Origin: Cenococcum geophilum 1.58
Lineage: Eukaryota; Ascomycota; Dothideomycetes; Gloniales; Gloniaceae
Direction: 5' to 3'
Assembly: GCA_001692895.1 (NCBI GenBank)
Contig: KV748226.1
Coordinates: 746,329 to 810,328 of the forward strand
Length of the DNA stretch: 64,000 nt
Part shown: positions 47,206 through 57,652 of the stretch, in pieces
Numbering within the stretch: position 1 is the first letter of the stretch
How the letters are laid out: the number at the start of each line of letters is the position of its first letter
Translations under genes and position numbers: made by a program
The notes under the pieces: generated by a model
Seen by the model: the letters and a program-made list of their open reading frames with translations, nothing else
The model's database searches: none
Told to the model about the DNA's origin: nothing

Positions 47206-49424
47206 TCCCTTGCATAGATAGGGCTATATTTTGTAGCCCGTGCGCGGGGTCAAGAACATCGACTTTTTGGTGTCTAAATATAAATAAATAACTTCCTCGT
47301 TAAATACACCACCAAGATAACGCGTAACTATATATCCAATAACATAGACTTTATGCAGCCCACTTAATATCCTATTTCCAAAAATCGGGTCGCGAAAAGG
47401 CCACCGCCAGAGCCCGAAGCACTACCTGCCTTTAAGCCTCTCCCTATACTTAATAAAAGCCAGTATGGCCAGCTAAAGCTTTTGGCGTATATCGACAATT
47501 AGGACCCTACGCAGCTATTTAGGCTATTTTAGACAGATGAATTAATAGATTAACTTGTGGAATATACGAACAAGAATACGGAGCTACACCTAATTGCGGA
47601 GGAGAACGACTTCCTGCGTCAATGGAAGCCTACATCTAGGCAGGAGCTCTATGTATATTTAGCGGTGCTAATTTATATAGGATTACACGGCGAAAGCACT
47701 ATCGAGGACTATTAGCATAAAGACTTCCACCATAGCTTAAGGCATATTGTTCAGAAAAATACATTGGCGCCAATTATTGGCAGCAGATTAATCGCTACTT
47801 CTACTATACTAAGCCTAGATCCGAAGACGACGAAGCCTTTTAGAATATATTTAAGAGGATTAAGGACCTTAGTAAGGAGCTCCGCCTTACCTTAATAAGG
47901 TACTACAAGCCCGGAATATACCTTACCGTTAATAAGATAATTGAGCGCTTTACTAGCCGCGCCCCCAAAATTATTAATATACCAACCAAACCTACGCCTA
48001 AGGGCTTTAAGATCTGGGTTCTGGCTAACTAGGGCTATGTCCTTAATTGAATATTTTATATAAAAGGTAATAATAAGGGCCTGGTAGATTTGGATAAGTT
48101 CTAGGTAGAGGAAGGCTTTTTAAAGACGCAGGCAGTTATAATGGATTTTTTAACTTAAGAAGATCCGGAGACGGGCCAGCGTCTCTATTAGCTAAATATG
48201 CATACCGTCTAGCTAGATAACCTATTTACCTCTATTAAACTACTTTAGGAACTTCATAGGCTTAGAATTGTGGGGGTAGGAACTGTATAGATAACTAAAA
48301 TAAAGCGTAAGGAACTGGATGAAAAAAAGGAATTAAAACAGGAGTAAAAGCAATTACTAATTAAGCAAATCGACCGGTAGCTTACTAACCTTAAATTACT
48401 CTACCAGAGCCAGATTTTATGGGGTATACTATATATAAGGCTTTTAGAAGACGAGACAGTTATAGAGTTTACCTAAAAGGACGCTAATATAGTCCTATTT
48501 ATAAGTACTATCAGCGACGGTAAGTATTCTAATTTATATTAAGGCTCTGCGGCTAATAATGTTATATATCGCAGGTTTAGCCTTTATTGAACAAGAGTGA
48601 CGACGACCTGCCGCTACCTCCAGCGGCGCCCGATAGACTCGTAAGGTATTTGGCAACGCAGCTAGGAAGTGGCTACCTATACTAGAGTTTATTAATATGT
48701 ATAATTACTTTATAAATGGTGTTGACACCGCCAATTAAATAAGGTCGTATTATACCTCACTTAGGATCTACCACCGCACTTAGAAGCCTTTTTTCCACTT
48801 TCTCCTTAATATAATTGTTACCAACTGCTATAAGCTATCTTTCTATTCTACTAACGGCTGGCCAAAACATAGTGGCCATAAGAAGTTCCTTGAACGCCTT
48901 ATAAACTCTCTATTTAAACTATCTACTTCTCTTCCTCGAACCGATCGCGCCTAAGTCTCTATGGATAATATATAGTGGTACCTAGTGGTTTATTATAGAT
49001 ACAAATTAGTTAAAATTGGCGAGAAGCAGAGGACTTGCTCTACATGTTTGGCAGCTAAAAGAAAGAGCCGTATTAAGAAGCTTTTAAATAGAAAGCCTCT
49101 ATGCGAGCTTTCCGTTAATACAACAAAGAGGTCGCAAGATAGGAAGGATTTTAAGAGACCTTAAAAGTCACTAAGGACAATATACGGGTGTAGACTGTGT
49201 TAAATACCGTTATGTAAAGATGGCCCGTATTAGCAGGAGCACGTAGATAGACTTAACTCTAGAGAATAAGGCCCTATATACTATATACGCCAAAAATTTG
49301 ATATATCTATGGCCTCATTTAAGAGTTTTGGTAATATGGCAGAACGACTTACCGCCCGTGCGTGCACCTCTTTGATTGGCGCGCACGGGCCACATTTTAT
49401 AGAGCGTTATTATCTTGCAAGGGA
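47206..49424 (+). mobile_element. piggyBac-like DNA transposon
   Basis: Inverted ends TCCCTTGCATAGATAGGGC (47206) and, read inward from 49424, TCCCTTGCAAGATAATAACG, each followed by a GCCCGTGCGCG block about 25-30 bp in. Only TA (47204-47205, 49425-49426) is duplicated, not the TTAA usual for piggyBac. The single gene inside is a PGBD-type transposase. The element lies about 30 bp from the 45864-47166 hAT element and is the last RIP-affected element before the gene-bearing part. Confidence 0.85.
47353..49257 (+). pseudogene. piggyBac-like (DDE_Tnp_1_7) transposase, RIP-inactivated
   Basis: Readable plus-strand runs are LFRLF then ELHLIAEENDFLRQWKPTSR and ELYVYLAVLIYIGLHGESTIEDY. Past a one-base frame change at the A-run near 47,755 come ANYWQQINRYFYYTKPRSED, KIINIPTKPTPKGFKIWVLA and NMHTVWLDNLFTS. 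A C-terminal Cys-rich stretch follows (RTCSTCLAAKRKSRIKK, YGCRLC, PLCKDGPY), the zinc-ribbon of this family. In-frame TAG/TAA replace Trp/Gln. It cannot be functional. Confidence 0.87.
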
Positions 49425-49773
49425 TAGTGTGCAAATACTTCTATACGCGAGAATATATTATAAAACTGATAATTTTTAAAATCTTGATTTTTAAAATAAG
49501 TATATTTCTACTATAGTAATTTTATCCAAACTATTGCTAATATTTAATATTAATACTGCAAATATTGACAAATGCCAAAATTTTATTGGCTGGAATTTCG
49601 CTTATTGAAAACCACGCTGCCCATGCTAGCAGTGACTTTAGATTCAATCTCAACTTGTACGAAATACCGCGTCATGACCCAGAACGGGACAGTTTGTGAC
49701 GCCTGTCGTTTTCAGACTCTCCCTATCCACCGTCCGATTCCCGTTAAAGAAATCGGGCTTCTACTCTTGGCAG
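49425..49773. other. Boundary between repeat compartment and genes
   Basis: After the piggyBac end, composition changes within about 150 bp to balanced, gene-like sequence. No gene seen; it probably contains the 3' UTR of the gene ending at 49774. Confidence 0.5.
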
Positions 49774-52700
49774 TTACTGATTAAGAGAAGGCCCTGGGAC
49801 AACAGACCAGGTCGTCGCAGTAAATAATAACTTCCCTCTCGCTCTCATAACGTCAGGATCGACGTACACTCTGAAGCCAATGGACTCCTGATCCAAATTA
49901 AAAACACGGAAAATCACATAAATACAATCGGGGTGTTCAAGCCCAGATTCACCATTGGACATGTCCTGTATCTAAATACCGACATCAGCCAACGATAACA
50001 GGAAATAATATTAACATATGGATTTGATTTACCGTTTGATACTGGTTCTTGCTCATAAAGAATGGAGTCTCACAAGGCCCAGTCGTCGACTTTACTTCGA
50101 TAAAGTATTTCGGCCTCCTCTCTGCCCACACCTCTGAGCTTAAGTACTCTTTATCGATAAACAGGGATGTCAGGACGCCATCACGGTCGTCGTATATAAT
50201 ATCTGTCGTTTCCTTTCCGTTCCAAGGATCCATATCGGAATATTCGTGGTGAGCAGTAACATATTTGCGGATAGTGCTTTGCCAATTCTGTCTAGAGAAA
50301 CTTGGCAGACCAGGGTTCAAGTGAGATAAAACTTCGAACACCTACATTCCGACATTAGTCCTGTTTTTTTTAAGGCTAGGTTGGGGTTGCTTACAAACAA
50401 TTCACCTGCCGCACCGACCCTCTTGTCCCGCTCAAGCTGGCTAGTAGAACGGAGTCCGAAAGATTCTACTATATTATCATAACGGGGTATATCATCTGGG
50501 AGAGAGGCGTTGAGTGCTGACATATCGAATGCTCCTCGACTTGGAAATGTGGCTCTCCTAGCGGCAGCGATGATCTTATTCAGTAGATCGCGATATTGCA
50601 AATTTGTCGTCTGCTCAACATGATCTGGACTAGGTAGTGGTGAAGCGTGAGACACTCGGTCTGCACGTGGCGGAGTGGCAACAAATGGATCGTTGGACCG
50701 CAAAGCCGTTCTCGAAGGGGCTTGTATGGCCCTCGCGTACAGGGAGGTGACTTCATCAACATCAACCTGACCGACAGGAGGCGTGCAGTTAAATGAGGCT
50801 GGAGTTTCTAAAACTAGAGTTTCACTGTCGCTGTCGATCTCGTTCGGCGTGACTGACGCAGAGATGTCGCGGCTGATACGTGTCGCGGCCGCCGAGGTGA
50901 CCATTGCATCTGGGGCACTCAGAGGCAGCTCTAAGTCGTAATTATCCGGCGTTTCGATCGATACGATTCCTTCTCTATCCAGAATCTCCGAGACATACTT
51001 CCTCTGAGTCAGCAGAATCTTTTGTACGACATTCAGAGCCTTATCACTCAGTTCTCCCCAAATTTGGGTCGATGGCTCTGTCATAATCCACTCTAGCAGG
51101 CCCCTAGGTAGCCCGTCAAAGAAGCAGAGGTCTTGGGATCGTTCATTTCGAGGGACGTAGATCATGATCTCGGATCCGTTATCTCGGATGTGCAATTCGC
51201 TCCTCTCCACTTCAACCTTGAGGTCCTTACCCTCCTGACTTAGATGAAGCTCAGAGCATATTCCGTCCGTTTCATGAACCTTAGCATTTTGGAGAATCTT
51301 ATAAAAAGCCTGTTGGTCGGTTTGAGCTCTAGGACTCCCGAAATGGACTGCAATTCTATGGCTTTAGTTAGCGTAACCTCATCTGGGCTGATACCTGACA
51401 GCATGGAACTCACCGAAGCAAGCCATGGGCCTTTCGGCTAACATCTCGATCTGGATGTGATATCAGTCTGTCCGGGTCACCGCGTAGCGTAGAAATTTCC
51501 TTGACAGAACGTGACAGATAACGATTCTCAAGGCCGGCCCACTTAAAAAAATGTTCCAGCCGGAGGATATCGTTCGTACTAAAGTCAAGAAACTCGGCCT
51601 GGTTGGAGAATGAATCATAAAGATGCTTGCGGTCCGCAATAGCGAAAGCTGTCGCTGACGTACGTAGCCCGACGCTGCCATCAGGGTACCTAACAGGGAA
51701 GACGCTGCTCTCTAGTATCGCCTTGGGGCTAGGATGTTCCTTTTCGCTCTGTAGCAAGGAGTTTAATACCCAGATGGTCTCCTTGACCTTTTCGATGGAC
51801 GACTGCCCCGCTCCCTGTTCCTTCAACTTATCGAAGACCATCTGTAGATTTAAGGTTTTTACTCCCAGAAAATTTACGAAAAAGCCCTTCAGAGTATCGT
51901 AATGGTCATTAAGCGCAACCATCCCGCGAATCTGAGTAGCAGTAGACCAAAGGCACTGAGAAACTTTAAACCAGCCGCTAGCACCGTTGAGAACAACGTA
52001 GACGAGTGCCTCGTCCTCGAATGCTTTTCTTAGGGTCGTGAGACGAAACACTATTAACAGGGGATGACGAGTTCCTTACTTAAAGCTTGCAACAGTGGTG
52101 CTGGTCATTTCTGGCCGCATTCTATCAATTGACTCATATAGTCTGTTGATGTAGTCGAAATCGGTGCAATGTGACTTCAGAGTTTTCAGCTCCTCTAAGT
52201 AGTTATCCGCATTGACATCCGGTATTAAAAGGGTCTTTTTAAAGAACTCGGTAAGATAGGCCCGATCTGCATTGCCTTGGCTAAAGTAACCTTCATACAG
52301 TGATTGCAAGGGGTATTTAGTCTTCATATCTGGCGGCGCCTTCCATAAGCACTGGTGGAGCGGGGCCCAGGCGGCTTTTCGTCCTGTAGATGCTGGAATA
52401 AAGATACAAGGTCGTGACCCGAAAGTCATCCTATGCAACACGTCAGAAAACATTTGGGGAATAGGTGGGGGGGCCATGCCGAGTGTTCTCGAGGCAGTTG
52501 TGACGATCAACAGACCCATGGCAACTAGTTTGAATTTGAATGTTCTCATAGAGTTCGTAGACCCTGGTTACTCGCGTAAGGCTCACTGGAGACGGATTTG
52601 CATCCAGAATAAACCTCAGGATTGCAAGGTGAAAATCGAGGTTCGACTTAGGGTAGCCTATTCCCAACGATTTCGTTAAAGTCTCCCATTCGGGAGGCCG

Positions 52701-55369
52701 ATCCTCATGACTAAGTGATGCCTCTAGTTTGAGCCATGGAAAAAACTCGTTATCTTCCAGGAATTTCAAAGAACTTCGCTGAAGTTCAGCCGTTGGTAAG
52801 TAGGCCTCGATAAGTGGGTGCATTCGATTGCCCCTGCAGAGGACCCTGGTTGCGAGCAAGTCTTGAAGCAGGCTTGGTCTGGCCGTTATCTTGCTGCCGT
52901 CAACTTCCCAATAAGTTGAAAGAAACCCTAAGAACTTTTCTGGACGGCGCTGGGCGATATAAATGCATTCGTCGCTCAAAACTAGTTCAGAGCGACTTTT
53001 GTCCATATGAGTTAAGCTCAGCTTCTCCCTAATAAATAAAGATGCCTTAAGCCACTCAAACCAAGGTTGAGCCTGTCCTTTTGGTAGCTCTAGAGTATTC
53101 TTTATGTATTCTTGATTGATAAAACATACATCAAGTCCTGTGGCTCCAGCACCGGGCTCACCCCCAGGGTTGGTGGACCTAAACAACTCTTGAGCGCCGT
53201 ATGGATGATCACTGGGCATATAGAAGTGATGCACAGCTGGGTTTCGGAAACGGCCCTTGTGATCAAACATCCACAGGTTCGGGTTGGCGATGTGAAAGTC
53301 AGGCCGGGCATCCAAATGGGCGGTGAGGTAGAGAAATATTATATGGTTCTGAGATGTGCCCAAGTCGATATTAGCTGGAATCCCTGTGCACTTGTACTTC
53401 GTCATGATCAAGTCACGGACATGACGAGCCGAAAGCGCCTGGACCCCAAGATAATCGAAAAGCTGTTTTCGTTCTGCATTCGCCACTGCACGAGGATCCA
53501 CCAAGAGCAGATTTAAATCTCCTGGAACTGGAACCCCGTTGATATGTGGATAGTAGACGGAGTAATCGCTAGTCGAAACCCACCATCCACTTGCCAAAGG
53601 AAGTAGACGAAGTAGTCTCACTTTCCCTATGGGTCCCAACCAATTTTTACAGAACGGGAGGCTCAGAAGTCTGGCGGCTCTTGAATGCCAGTCTTCATCG
53701 GTCTCAGGAGACTTCATCCTAGAAGAAGATAACTGGTTGAGATCTTTCTGAACCCTCGTGATGGCATCGTCAATGTTCAAATACCCAAGTCCGTATTCTT
53801 TGAGCCGGTCCAGGTCTTTGAACAAGTATTCAGAAGCAATATATTCCTCTGGATCCACGTCGTCGAAGAGAGGGTCGCCGTGTTTGTCAAGCAGGTCACC
53901 AGGGAAGCATCGCATATCTTGAATATAACGTAAGTTTCCGTGACTTCGAGGCCGCAGGACCATACTGCTTCGCAAACCGGATTTGATATTATCAATCAAT
54001 CGCTTCCAGAAGGGATCCCATGAGTACTCATTTCCTTGGGGAAGATATCTCATCCACTGGTACTGGAGTGTCGAATGCCTGCAGAACTGCAACACCGCCT
54101 TAATGAAGGCATCTGCAATCCCATCGACTAATCCGGCATTTCTAGCCGAGGATGTCACAATGTCCTGTCGATTTGCCTGGGTAACGAAATCCGTCTGGAT
54201 CAAGAACTAAGAGGACGTTAATTTCTTATCAGGTTCTCAGAATGAGCCACTTAACCGTGAATCCCGTGTGCCTGACTGGGAGGAAAGCAAACACATCCTG
54301 TGGCTCGATGACAGGAATTGAGTCATGGGTCAAAGGGAAAGCAAGGACAACTTCAGCCTCGGTATATGCTTCCGTGGCTTCCTCTTCTTCAGAATATGTT
54401 CGATTCTCGTTCTTGGAAAGACGTTCTGCCATATGTTTTGTGACATGATAGTATCTCCTATTATCCTGGGTCTGTCCGTTCTGGAGGATTATTTTTCTGA
54501 GAGACACTCGATCATTTGCTTCATGGTCCATTGAGAAGGTTGTTGTGGAAGTAATTTGGTCTTTTTCATCATGCATTATGATTTCAATTTTCTTGAGATT
54601 CTTCATGAAAAGCAGGATGGTGTCTTGGAGTTCTCGAAATTGTTGCAGTGTTGTCTCCCGCTGTTTCGTAAGGGTATCTTGATTTCCAGTCTCGTGAAGG
54701 AAAAGTGTAATCCGGGAGAGCGGGCCAGCCAGCTCTTCGTTGATATCTTCCCACACAGGAGATATCATTCCCATTCCCGAGTCCTCCCTCTTGTGTTGAA
54801 ATGAAAACGAGAAATCACCTGACTGTATGTGGGCCTTCCAGGCCACCATGAACACCGACTTAAAACCAATGCATTTCTCCCCAATATATCCTTGGGCACT
54901 GGTCTTGGAGCTCTTCCCAACATTGCAGATAGCGGCGAGGTTTTCTCTCGTGAATCCATCTTCATTGCACTCCAGGACAACTCGGCCAGTATACACTCGA
55001 AAGGAAACAAACGGAACAGCCCCACACGCCTGGGCTTTAGTGTAGTGGTTATCGTCAGCGTTCTGTAGCAGCTCGAACACGAATCTGGCACTGCTGTTAT
55101 AAAGATTCTTGGCCAGCCTGTTCCCAAGGATCGCGCGTCAGCTCTGAAATACGTAAAGTGGTTTGGACCGTCATTTCATACGTCATGACAGAAGAACCGG
55201 TTATCCCGTCCTTCTTCGCCAGCGCTCTCTCCACTCGTCGCCGGGCATTATCGGACATTTGACTCAAGACATCTTCACCAAGATAACCATGATCCTCAGC
55301 TATACTCTCAACTAGCTCACGGGCTCTTGTGCGAGCAAGAGATTCTATAATATGTGACATGCCCAGCAT
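49774..55369 (-). CDS. NO VEIN/sacsin-like protein: N-terminal HSP90-type ATPase and C-terminal DUF3883
   Basis: Exons (minus): 55369-55182, 55117-54256, 54206-52080 (probably with a further intron 52515-52431), 52028-51414, 51355-50395, 50341-50033, 49971-49774. The ATG at 55369 is preceded at once by an in-frame TGA. The product is about 1,724 aa. The GHKL ATPase is clear: FELLQNADDNHY (residues 77-88) binds Mg-ATP, NEDGF (114-118) is the DxGxG-type box, and GYIGEKCIGFKSVF (139-152) forms the lid. Later blocks LIQTDFVTQANRQDIV and WMRYLP are typical of the family. A Ser/Thr/Asp-rich linker (50.9-50.5 kb) precedes DUF3883 (GAAGELF, VFEVLSHL, then FIEVKSTTG and QYQT, YVIFRVFNLDQES), a restriction-endonuclease-like fold. 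Introns are 49-85 bp with good branch sites (GCTAAC, CTGAC). The role in fungi is unknown to me; NO VEIN acts in plant development, and similar ATPase/DUF3883 pairs occur in bacterial defence loci, so a chaperone- or defence-like role is only inference. Confidence 0.87.
52431..52515 (-). other. Putative 85-bp intron or frameshift site in the ATPase/DUF3883 gene
   Basis: The long third exon changes frame here. Either an intron with an unusual GTCTGT donor, a good CTGAC branch site and a CATAG acceptor is spliced out (85 bp, restores frame), or the seven-base C run (52467-52473) has one base too many (removing one C also restores frame). All other exons join in frame, so this is the only open question on whether the gene is intact. 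Confidence 0.6.
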
Positions 55370-56185
55370 TCAGCATTAAGTCAAGTGGGCTTGCAATGCA
55401 GGAGAATTGTTCGTTGTGGTGCAGGGAAAAGGTAATTAAGAACCATGAAAATAGCACCGCCCTCAAAAGAATAGTCTTCAGCACCTGAGTGAGGCGCGGT
55501 AGGTAGGTGAGCTTTGTTAGATAAAGGACGGCAATAAAGGACGATAATAAGGGATAAGAATGCCGGATGGCCTTTAAGAGGTTAGCGTGGTGCTGTGCCG
55601 CACCGTCGCAGCGGCTAGGTTCTGATACCAAACCATCATATGCCTCTTAACTCGGTTCATACTTTACCTCGGTATGATATTAAGAGAAGGCCACAGCCAT
55701 GAGCCCGTACATTTAAGAGTTTTGTCGCAGCTTGCTGGCATTCAGAGGCTACAATACTCGATTAGAACCCAACAGACTAAGGAGATGTTCTGTCGCAAAT
55801 CGCCTCAGTGTAGTTGGTGAGTTAGGCGACGGATGAAATTCCTTTGACTCCGTCGTTAGGGCTCCAATGATCTCCCTCTAAATATAGCAATTCTATTTTA
55901 AAGGGTATAGCTTTCATATCCCACCTTGCTTCACGGCATTTTGAGCACCAGGAAATTGGGATCTAACTCCTGATTGGCTTTATTGATCAAGTCCCGGCTA
56001 TTCGAAAGACGCCATAGACCTGGATTTTCCCTGAAATTACGCACGAGCCGCGGACACTGTGTCCATCATTTGCGGCATTTCTTCGGTCTGTGGTTTGGGT
56101 TCTCACCATCAAAGTCCGTCGGTGCTGTATAGACAACCATACTATGAAGTCCCTACAAGCCCTTTTATGTCCCCAACGACTTAGT
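55370..56185. other. Intergenic region upstream of the ATPase/DUF3883 gene
   Basis: Balanced composition, no gene recognised. It should hold the promoter of the minus-strand gene starting at 55369. Short open frames here (such as 55631-55317) show no family motif. Confidence 0.5.
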
Positions 56186-56189
56186 AAGA

Positions 56190-56651
56190 ATCGTTGGTTT
56201 TTACACATCATCTGTCCCTAGACTCTTTATTGCATCGACACCCCGGGGCAGCTGATAACTCACCGACGCAGAGCGCGCTGCACATCCAGGCGAAGTACCT
56301 CCGCGGCATCGTGGCGCGCGTGCAGCTGCGCCACAGCCACAGTGACAGCCCGCCCAAGCACCTCTACCGCGCGGCTCGTCAAGGGCTGCAGCGGCACGTA
56401 CGCACTGCCCCACAACCGGACTGCGGGTGCTAGCCTAGACTATGCGAGCGCCGGCGCTGCGGCGGGGGGACGCGCTGCAGCCGGGCTGCGGGCTGGAGGG
56501 TGCGGATGAGGGATTTCAAGGGTATGATGGTGGTGAGGGCATGGAGGGTTTGGTTGATGGCGATTTGCTGGCGTATGAGGCGGGGTTGCTGCCGTGGTCG
56601 GTGCCTGGGAGCTTTGGTGGTGAGGCGCTGTTTGTTATGGAGGTTTTATGA
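56190..56651 (+). pseudogene. Gene remnant, possibly the C-terminus of a fungal transcription factor
   Basis: GC-rich coding-like stretch. The first frame reads SALHIQAKYLRGIVARVQLRH and HLYRAARQGLQRHV, ending in stops at about 56433. A second frame continues GLEGADEGFQGYDG and EGLVDGDLLAYEAGLLPWS, ending VMEVL and stop at 56649-56651. The style (Ala/His-rich helical part, then an acidic Gly/Leu tail) recalls the end of Zn2Cys6 regulators, but no DNA-binding domain is present and no start is convincing. Two frames and an internal stop argue for a degraded fragment. Confidence 0.4.
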
Positions 56652-56654
56652 GTT

Positions 56655-56683
56655 TGGGTTGGGTTGGGGTGGGATGGGGTGGT
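56655..56683 (+). other. G-run tract with quadruplex potential
   Basis: GGGTTGGGTTGGGGTGGGATGGGG-type sequence: five runs of three or more G with 1-2-base loops, directly after the remnant's stop codon. Confidence 0.7.
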
Positions 56684-56689
56684 AGAGAC

Positions 56690-57652
56690 GTGGTGGCGCG
56701 AGATGTTCTGCACTGGATGATATTGCAAATGGTTCGTTGAAGGCTGGGTGGACGGGGAACGTCGAATTGGATCGTAGTTCTTGCGATGTGACTGTCGGTT
56801 TGAGGAGAAGCTGTCGACGATGTTACGTGGAAATAAGCTCTGCTTGCTTACAATCCTCCCTGAGACGGGCGAAAACGAGAATCCTTCTCATCTTCATGCC
56901 GTCCGGAATAAGATAATCTCGGGCGAGCGGTGCGGCGTGTGCTGAGGTGGGAGGGGTGAGGTCTAATAGGGAGTTCTCGGCTATCTCAGCTCGCAGAGTA
57001 CATAAATCGCCATCATGCATGAAACGCGGAGTACTGTATACTTCGAGCTGCGAATGCGCTGTTAATTTTGCACATGTCTAGAATACCCCACAACCGAGCA
57101 AATTTATATAGTAGCAATATCTGCAAAGAACAGCATGTGAAGAAGGGAGACCGCATATTTCTCTGGTATTTCATGTCACAACCGCATGTGAAATATCCCT
57201 TAGCACGTTGAGAGCCAAAGAGAAGAAGGCCCGTGCACGAACACCAGTATCAAAACAACGCGTATCAAATTCAGCCAATCCAAGTGGCTACTTCTTATCG
57301 ATAAGCTTAGGGCCAATTTCAATATTGCTAAGAGATAGCTTGTACGAGCTCCAGTGTCCCCCCCTTGTACGCACTAGAGAATTTCAAGTTTAACTCTTAT
57401 AATTAAGCTTAAAAATTAAAGACTTTGCTTTTCTTGCGGGTGCATAGCTCTTTGGCAAGCGCACAGTATTTACACTGGATGGTGCACTTCAGTGATTACC
57501 GAAATTGCTGTGTGTTGCACGAGAGGGGGACACTGGAGCCCGTACAAGCCGTATCCATGCTCCCTGGCGTCAGCAGACAAAGAAAAAAATCCGCTTGAAA
57601 CCTTGCTCGACAGAAGTCACACAAGCAAGGGCCCAGTCGCAATTAATACCGC
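56690..57652. other. Intergenic region between the remnant and the MFS gene
   Basis: No gene recognised. Contains the 3' flank of the MFS gene and a segment (57246-57335) resembling 45275-45385. Short open frames in it have no visible domain. Confidence 0.5.

Noticed and set aside
51356..51441. Coding-like third frame (SSMLSGISPDEVTLTKAIEL) in the ATPase/DUF3883 gene
   Set aside because: It overlaps a 58-bp intron with GTGAGT donor, GCTAAC branch and CATAG acceptor; splicing joins LLR to IAVHFGSPRAQTD in frame, which fits the family.
50049..55068. Plus-strand open frames opposite the ATPase/DUF3883 gene
   Set aside because: All are antisense shadows of exons with clear family motifs and well-placed introns on the minus strand.
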